Shown here: piece after piece, positions 12,901 through 21,900 of the stretch
Layout of the letters: each line of letters starts with the position of its first letter
How positions within the stretch are numbered: the first letter of the stretch is position 1
Assembly (NCBI GenBank): GCA_964023275.1
Contig: OZ029916.1
Location: forward strand, 18,058,150 to 18,122,149
Source: Norana najaformis
Taxonomy: Eukaryota > Annelida > Clitellata > Crassiclitellata > Hormogastridae
Length of the DNA stretch: 64,000 bases
Reading direction: 5' to 3'
Made by a program: the position numbers and the translations under genes
Notes under the pieces: model-generated
The model's database searches: none
What the model was told of the DNA's origin: nothing
Seen by the model: the letters and a program-made list of their open reading frames with translations, nothing else

Positions 12901-15900
12901 GAAGTTGCTTTGAATTTGGCTTTGACTTAATTTGTTAAGTTTTCTTAAGTAGTTTGTTCTTTCTAAACTAGCGTACTTATTTGTAATCTTCTGCTGGAGT
13001 TTTGATAACTTACCTGTAATTGGCAGGTGATCAACCAGCTATGCACTGAAGGTGAGGATCTGCTGACAAAATATAAAACCCCAGGAGACAATCTGCGGAG
13101 TGTAAAGCTGCAGCAGGTCGAATTCAACAAAGCATATGCAAAATTTATGGTATATCCTCAATTATGATCAGATTTTTCATCAAAGCTGTGAAAATTACTG
13201 TATTTAGTGACAAATATTATATATTTGGAAAACCAAAGGCAGTGGAAAACAACGATGGTATCAGGATTATACTTTAAAGAACTCCTGTTCCTTCTTCTGG
13301 AATCTAGGATCAGCCTAAAGATTTGTCTAGGTCTTTTATTACTGGATGGCTTTTGAAAAGGTACCTGACACTGATCGGGTTGAAAATAAAGCAAATATTT
13401 ACTGACTGGTTTTATTGGAAAACCATGATTTAGGCAAAGTTGGTTGTTAACAAGCTGTTTCTGAAGAAGGTGAAAGTACTTAGTTGTCTTGTGTTCTTTG
13501 ATGTATTAATTATATTAATTATAAATGCAGTTCTTACCTGAGTGCTTTAAGTGTGTTCCAGATGAAAATGTAACTACAGAATTTTCCGTTTGTTCTTTCT
13601 TTAGCAACTGGTCGCTAAAGGTCGTGATGTCATTGAGGAGGCTGCAGTCTTGGCAAATATCGGAATCTGCGATGAACTGATGGGTGTCAAGGAGATATGT
13701 CGTCAACTGAAATCCTGCCTGACTTCATTCACTGTTCGAATTGAGGCCGTTAAGCAGACTATGGATAATACTCATCAATGTTACCAATTACTAGATCAGG
13801 TAACAGCTTTTCAGAAAATATATGAATAAAATAACCAGTTGAGGTGGAATGTTTTTAATAAGTAAATTGATTATTGGCCTTTGTCTATGATAAAGTTTAT
13901 GATATACCACTATTTAGGAGATAAATCATCTGTACAAATATTAGAGATGTAGTGTATATTACCAAACTTTGGATACCTGACGTAATCCTAATAAAATAAA
14001 TTACCAAGAGTAGGCTACACAGCTTTTGGCCTGTGCTTTGCTTTGAAGAAAAACTGTTTACTCTGTCAGTTATGCCTGTCATTGTAGGAAATATTACTAT
14101 TAATTAGTAACTTCTATCACACTGGTGTCTAATGCACAAGGCATTAACCGGTGGCACACCAAAATCAAGCCGCAAACAGGTCAATATCCAGAAGATCAGT
14201 CCATTAAGACAGAAAGGCTGTCTGTGGTGGATAAATAGTTTGAAAAGGGTAAGCCTTCACTTGAGAATGGAAATGACAGAACTGACTGAGCAGCCAAAGA
14301 GCTTGTTCACCAAGAGTAGTTCTAGTAATAGATATGACCATAGAGAGGCAGTCAGGTAATCTGGTTGAATAACTATAAATCTGTAGTTTAGGAATGATTT
14401 TAACTATTGTGGTTTTCCCGAATTCCATGTTTTATAAACTGTTAGCCTCAGTTTGAAATAATTCAATTTTGAAAACATTGTAAGGTTCTTTTATATGAAT
14501 GACTTCAAGGTTTCGTTTAGGTTTTTAATGTGTATTGCAAATTAGTTTATCGTTGCATGGTAATATAGTTTCTTTGATCTATGAGTTTTGTTGTTTGGGT
14601 CTAATGGGTGTATGATTTTTCTAAAAATTAGTTTTGGCTGTAAGATTTATATTTACGTCTGTTTGGTTTGTTTTTAGTCGTTTGATTGGGCTTTGAAGGC
14701 AATGAAGTTTGTTGTGGACCTGAAGCTTGATAAAGAAATGAAACTGACCGAAGTGGAACAGTCGAGGATTGCTGTTGAAGCTTTTATGGTGGAACACCCG
14801 CCACTGCCGGTGGAAGTGTTCAATCTGATGGACAACCTTCTTCAGAGCTTAAACAACCAGACATCATTGTCAGTACAGTTGCTCAAGGCTAAAGGTCACT
14901 GCCTAGAGATAGACACACTCATCAGGCAAAGACACGAGACTTTGATTCAAGTTCTAAATCAAATGAAATCACGGACAAATTTACATGCTAAAGTCAGTGC
15001 CCCAACTGTTTCGGTTCCGTGTGATATTGTGACAAAGCTGGATGGGACTCTCATGGATTTTGCTGTTCAAGTACCAGACTTTAGACAAGTTGTTGTTGGA
15101 CCTTGCTCTATGTTATCCGGCTCATCAAACAATGATGTTGACATCGCGCCTTGGACTAAGGCCGTCATTCCATCCAGTGGTTCTCCGAATGCCAACAGTT
15201 CTTCGTGTTCTGAGGTTTTCGAAATGCCTGTTTCTTCATTTAAATCAGAAAAGACAGAAGTTAGCCGCATTGTAGATAATTCCAGTTCATATCCTACCTG
15301 CATTGATTTGGACACTTTGGTCCCATGTGTGGGTGTCCGAAATTGTCCAATCAAGCGTAGCAGTTTGGATATTATCATTCCACCGATCTCATCGTGCGGG
15401 ATGGATTTAGTCTCAGAACCTCTAAAACAGCGTTCATCTTCGACAGGTTGTTCGCAGCCGAATGTAGTACCTCATCATTTATCTCAGTTTAGCAACCTGT
15501 GTCTACCAGAAACCTCACAGAAGCTTATGCCTTCCCAGCCTTTCGACGTTCGTGAGTACATGCTGAAGGACTCGGAGCCAACCACTGATACTCGAACTAC
15601 CAACATACATCCGTGGAATTATCAAAGCGCAATTCCTGATCGAAGAAGCGAGAAGCCACCCACCGGTCTCTTGTATTCATCTGTTGGTAACCTGCAGAAT
15701 CCCAGAAATGAACAGTTTGGTAAACGGCATGTTACTCTGCCGTCTTCTACTCCACGTATACGAAATACGAAGCCGAGTTGGAGAAGTATTAGAAAAGTTA
15801 TAAGCAATTTGACTGATGGAGACTTGGGTCTTGGAAAGCGTTTGTTTAGGAAGAGTTCGAGTGAAGTAAATGCTTCCATTATGGAAGCAAACAGCACCGA

Positions 15901-18900
15901 AAGCTTGCCTGGGTGAGTTAGTTTGTTCACTTGACTCATTATTATGGTCACTCATTCTCACTTGTTGCTATGCTAGTTAGTAATAATAATGGCAGTTTCA
16001 AGAAGAATATAGTGCCAGAAGATGACCATGGCATTGGAAAAAAGTTCACTAATATTTACAAGTAACCGTCACATCTGATCATAAAAAGAAATGTTTTGAT
16101 GGAGAAAAATGAAAATTACACCAGGCCAATACATACTACTGAATACAATCACAAATTGCTGGATGTAGCATAGGTGCTTTTGCCTACACTGTTTACTTGA
16201 TTTTTCCAGCACTAAAGAAGAGCTATGAAAAGCACAGTTATGTTGCTACTGTATAAATTATGCCGGCCGTTTTTGGGTGCATTGTAGAGGTGCCTCTGCA
16301 AATGGCAGCTTCAGTTTAGACTTTTTCTCACAGTTTCATCTTTGCTGATTTTGCATGCTAGCTAAATGTTTGTGAAAGTATTAAAATTAAACAGTTACTT
16401 TAAAGGAATGAAATAGCAAAAACATTGAATACAGAGTAAATAAATAACTATTTTTCATTTTGTAGAAGGTTCCAAGACGATGATAATTTACGATTGGAAA
16501 AAGACCCTATGTCCAAAGAGGTAGCTGTGCAGCGCAAATATGGATGGTCAGAGATTCCATCAAATACTCATTTGTTCTACACAAATCGTCTGGCTGTGTC
16601 TGGACACACCCAGTCCATGCTGGATGTTCGACTACATGATGACGATGTTCGCAGAAACAGGTCTTTAAAGATTTCACAAAAACGTAAATGTCAGTGGATG
16701 TAATGTAATTTTACTGAGCATTTATAGGGTGTGTGATAGTCTAGTGGTTTGCATGCTTGATTGTCAACCTAGATATGGGGGCTCGAATCCCCACTGGGGC
16801 AGAAGATGTTTTAAGATGGCTGCTTTACTAGCACTGCCTAGTAAATTCGGCTCTAAAATGAGTACACTGACCTTTCACTGTCAGTGAGAATACGAAACAA
16901 GTAAGTGAAGGAACTAGCCACTTTGCCACATTTACCAAGGCTAAAACGTGTGAGGTCACTAACACTACTAGCTCATGGCTGCATCTTGGGGTTAGTTCAA
17001 GGAACTGCTTAGCATATATGAGTCTAATCTAATCTAATGACTTCTATAGCGCCGTTATCATAATGCCCAAGGCATCAATCGATGGTCGTTTCAAGTGAAG
17101 TTGTAGTCAAAATCATAATCTATTGGAGAAGCCAGGTCAAATTCTTATGAGTCAGAGAAACCAGAAGTTGGGCTAAAGATCTCCATTTTGATTTTATGTT
17201 TTGTTTAACAAATGAAATGCATTGGTGAAATAAGGTTTTGTGTCATTGAGAAAGCTGAATATAAATCAAAATATAACATTCTAGTCTAATCTGAATGTAA
17301 GCTTAGTTGGTCTTAATCTATTCAAAAGACTTCTAGAACCCAGGGAATACAAAGCTTTTCCTTAATGATGCATATTTCATGCAACTCTGCTGTGACTGGT
17401 GGCAAGTAAGTTTGTGTACTAGACAGGTAGATAGATAGGCAAAAGTGGACAGCTGCAGGTATAAGAACAGATTATATTTAAGAAAACTTGAGTCTAATTG
17501 AGAACAGCATGAGTTGAAATCTCTGCTTTGAGTGTTCACACTATTCTCTTAGTTAAGCTATGTTTTGCACTAAGCTGAGCACTTTATCTTCTTCTCTGGC
17601 TCATGTTGCTTCATGTTGCTGGGCTTGAAGGTGCAACTCTGACCTGTTGTATGGAGGCATTAACAAATTTCCATTGTTTTGTACTGCATTGTTGTACTAT
17701 TTGCCTGATGGCATCCATTTAGAATGTCAATGAAAAAATGGGCAGATTGGCAGATAAGATGTAGTCTTCTAGATGTTAATTTTTCAGCTGGTTAGGTTTT
17801 TGTCAGTGGTCAGAATATTCAGTGTGAATATTTGTTCTCTTTCATGGAAAATCTCTGCCTCTGAGAATGGTAGTGACACAACCTTTCCATTCAACTTATT
17901 CTGTTTCTTTTTAGCAGGGTTCTTTCGTTAATTGTTCGAGAATTAATAATGACGGAAAGTGACTACATTCATTCGCTGGACTACATCATCAGCAATTACA
18001 TTCCTGAGTTGCTTTCTGATGACGTCATGCAACCGCTGCGTGGCAAAAAGAATGTGATTTTTGGAAATGTTGAAAAGATTTATGAATTTCACAGCCAGGT
18101 CTTTATGAAGAAGATTGAACAGTGTCAGAATTCTCCTTTTCAGCTAGGTGCCTGCTTTCTTCAACATGTAAGTGGCTGACTCTGGATTTTTGGTTTGTTT
18201 TGTAATGGATACTTTGAGTGTTTTTTACACTGGCACTATAGAAGTCCTGAGATCAGAAGTCCTGAGATCAGAAGTCCTGAGATCAGAAGTCCTGAGATCA
18301 GAAGTCCTGAGATCAGAAGTCCTGAGATCAGAAGTCCTGAGATCAGAAGTCCTGAGATCAGAAGTCCTGAGATCAGGTTGCTCTATAGAACCAAACGTTG
18401 TGTGAAGCAGTGGAGGTGATTGTTCCCAGGAAAGATACTGTATAGTATTTATACAATTCTGCCATGTGACCTTAGAATAACTTTCACAAGGAGACAATAA
18501 GGGATTAGGCTTAACTCTGAAACAGACCTCGTATGGCTGAACTCAATGAAGGATGATGTAATGGTATGTTGCTCTTAAATCTGTGCTGATTTATCCAGGC
18601 AGAGGTTATAATTTATCTGAGTAACCAGATAACATTCAAGTTTGTCCCTTGTAAGGTAGCCATGCCAGTAATGTATTTACATGACACAGTCATCGCATCT
18701 TTGTGGTTTGTTATGACTATTAAAAACAAGTGGTCTTTGTTTGAACGTGCAGTTAATTAATTGTGGCCTTGTGAACTTCAGGATACTGCAATAATTATGA
18801 AGTGAAAGCTGCTGTGGCCCCACTTTGGAAGTTCGTGTCCCATTTTGGAAAACCTAGCACTGTCTGTGTTTTGAATATGAGCTATTTTGTATTGCGTTTT

Positions 18901-21900
18901 AAAATTCCAGCCATAGTCGCCAGCATGTCATCATCATCTGCGACATTGTAGTCTACTTAGCTTTTAATTTTGTCATCACCACTGAATCCTAAAAATTGCA
19001 TTTTATAAGATTTATAATTGAAATGTAATAAACTTGAAAATAATGTTCTTATAGGAGTCTGAGTTCTACTTGTATGCTCTCTACAACAAAAACAAACCAA
19101 AAGCCGATATATTGATGGCAGAATATGGCACCAGATACTTCAAGGTTACTTCTTGTTTCACAAATACACATCAGCTTTTGTTGTTTTTTATAGTTTACAT
19201 TATTATCACAGTATTGGTTTTTTGGGTTTTATAATTCTTTTTGTTTGTTTTATTGATTTTTAGCATTTACTGTTGCATTCATATGTCATACAGTTGTTAG
19301 AGTGAATTTAGTCCATGTTACTCTGGACACACAGTCATAACTGCAAGCATTGCACGTCTTCAGTACTTAGAGAGGCTTAAGTCAAGAGAACCAGCTCATT
19401 TTCTATGATGTGGTTTTGGAGCCAAATAGAATTTTTGTCTTCACTTGATTGAAATGTTTTCTTTATTATTATCATCTTTAAACTATGTTTAGAGAAAGCA
19501 GCGAGAACTGGATGATCGGATGGACCTGAGTAGCTACTTGCTAAAACCGGTTCAACGCATGGGCAAATATGCTCTGCTTTTGCGCCAGATCATCAAAGAG
19601 TGTCCGGAGACTCATCCAGACTTCTCAGATCTCCAGGTAAACAACACTGGGCTAAATATGTGTGTGTGTGGGTGATTTAAAGTAGTTCATGAAATCCCCA
19701 CTTAACTTTGCATATTATGTTTTATTAAAATGTGCAAGCTATCATATTGGTAGACTGGAGCTTTGCTTTTCCACACACTATAACTTATGATCCTTCCATG
19801 TCATGGTATATACTCCCTGCCATAATTCTCGTATGTTCCTACTGGTTCCTAGCTGCCATAATTATATATTGAAGAGGAGTCAATGCACTCCAAAATACAT
19901 TAGAAAACTCTGTGTCGCTGCTGCTGACCAGAACAAATGGGACTTATTAGTCTTGCTTTCTCGTAAAGCAACATGGACTAAGATTCGCCTACAATTCCTC
20001 GCTCATCCAGCGGACACGTGGCGTGTTAACAAATGTCTTACCTAATGTCTTAAATGGACACTTTTGGGGCACTGGAGCATCTTCTGAAGCATTCTTTGTG
20101 TTCTGCCAGAAGCTGCTCAGGGAACTTTCAGCTTGCCTTTAGTCACGTCTCCTTACATCTGACAGATTGTCATATAGCAGTCTGTTTGAGAAGTCCTCTG
20201 TCGGATGTTTGATTTTATTGAAACAGATTATATTCTTGCAAGTATGTGCTGGGTAGAATAGGCTACACTGATTAAGATGACACACGGTGTACGTGAATTC
20301 ATAAACTTATTACTCTTTTGAAGATTTCATCAAGTAAATCATTATCTTTCTCGGGTTGAAAATCTTTTTCAGGCTGCTTTAGAAATGGTCAAGTTTCAGC
20401 TGCGACATGGCAATGACCTTTTGGCAATGGACTGTCTCAGAGATTGTGATGTGAGTTGCAATAAAAAAATAATTTGACAAGCAGATGGTACAACATTTAT
20501 ATATTTCTGCTCACAAAGTTCGTTTCCACCCGGATATTGTAACCTTAGGTTCATGTATTTGATACCATATTTTATTATCATGCCATTACTTCCTTACTTA
20601 CCTTATCTTACTTAACCTTTCCTTACTTTAATTTAATTTAATTGCCTTATTTTTCCTCACTGCCTTGCTTTGCCTTACTTTACATATTCCTTAATCTATT
20701 CTGTTGTTTAGGTTGCACCCCATTTTATCCTAGGGAGCTCTGGGTTTTGGCCTCCTCCCTTCCGGGCCGCAGACTACTTTGTTCGGTGGTATGGGGTGAC
20801 TTGCTTATCCCATTGGTCCAAACAGCTACGGCCCAACACAGAAGTTTTGCTGTGGTTGGTCCCGCTTTTTGGAGTGGGCTTCCTAATGACCTATGCCAGG
20901 AGCTTCTTAGTCTCTCTCCCCCTCTTTTCCGCAAGTTCTTGAAGACCTTCTTATTTCCCAGTGCTGCTGGGTTGTCAGGCCGGGAGCATCTCTCAGGAGT
21001 TTATCTTGAAGTGGCGCTTTATAAATTTTCGATTACATTACATCTTCCCTTGAGTGGAATTCCATGGCTGACTTGACTTCTCTTCTAACTTAGTACTTGA
21101 TGTCATTCTGCAAAGTTAAGATGAGGTTATTTTTCGGACAGGCTGATTCTTTAAGTTGACTGGCTTCCTCTTACTACAGACTTACAAATTTGTTTGATTC
21201 GCTGTTAAGTCTTTGAATGCAGTTCATTATTGTTTATGTATTTTATATACTCTGTCAGAACATTAAGTTGGATTAAAAAGTAGGATAATGGCGTTATATT
21301 TGTATAGCATCATAAAATAAACTTAGTTAAGGCAAAGTCATGTGGTAGAAAGATTTTGACCAAAGTGCACACATAAAACACTGATCCAGCAGCCATAGAA
21401 TCTTTCCTTGTAGTAAACTGGGTTGACTATGGTTTGCCATTTTCCCTCAAAGCACAGAGATCTGAACATAGATTGAAGCGGTTATCGTAATTGTAATCCC
21501 AAGATTTCTACAGCGCCCAATGAAAGCCGTGCCGCGGGGACCAGCTTATTCACAGGTGCTCAGTCAAAACAAAATCGATAGGCAAAAGGGTTCGGTTCTA
21601 GGTCAAGATCCAAAAGTCGGACGGAGAGACAGCGTAGCAGCTATGGGGGTGGTGTTTGGGGTTGGAGAGGAGAGAGAGATAAGATGAAGAAGGGGTTTAA
21701 GTCTGACATGTTTCTTCAAGGCTAATAACATGTACATTCATGCTGTGTTACATTTAATTTTACTGTTTGAGATCTTTCTTTGGCATAGGTTAACCTTCAG
21801 GAACAGGGAATGCTTCTAAAGCAACAGGCTTTTCTGGTTTTCCACGGCAGGAAGAAATGTCTGCGGCAGGTTTTCCTTTTTGAAGAGCTTGTTGTCTTTA

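Larger units (their letters stand above)
10988..15912 (+). other. spectrin-like exons and long linker exon of the RhoGEF
   Basis: Exons 10988-11238, 12698-12836, 13027-13149 and 13605-13799 encode helical, heptad-rich segments such as 'LHKLCSDGESVLKELAQVEE' and 'VLRLEELAEERQQKLDG', as in the spectrin-like region of PLEKHG4. The 1,235-bp exon 14678-15912 begins with another helical stretch ('FDWALKAMKFVVDLKLD', then 'VEHPPLPVEVF') and then turns into about 300 residues rich in Ser, Pro and Thr with no fold I recognise, ending in a basic segment ('PSWRSIRKVISNL'). Regulation by phosphorylation is possible but not shown. Confidence 0.7.

Noticed and set aside
18241..18375. CRISPR-like array
   Set aside because: Units are contiguous with no spacers, and the window is eukaryotic; the same applies to 49962-50094.
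18172..18497. Long open frames on both strands with EVLRS/DLRTS repeats
   Set aside because: They are produced by the 15-bp minisatellite, whose length is a multiple of 3 and whose unit lacks stops; the region is intronic.
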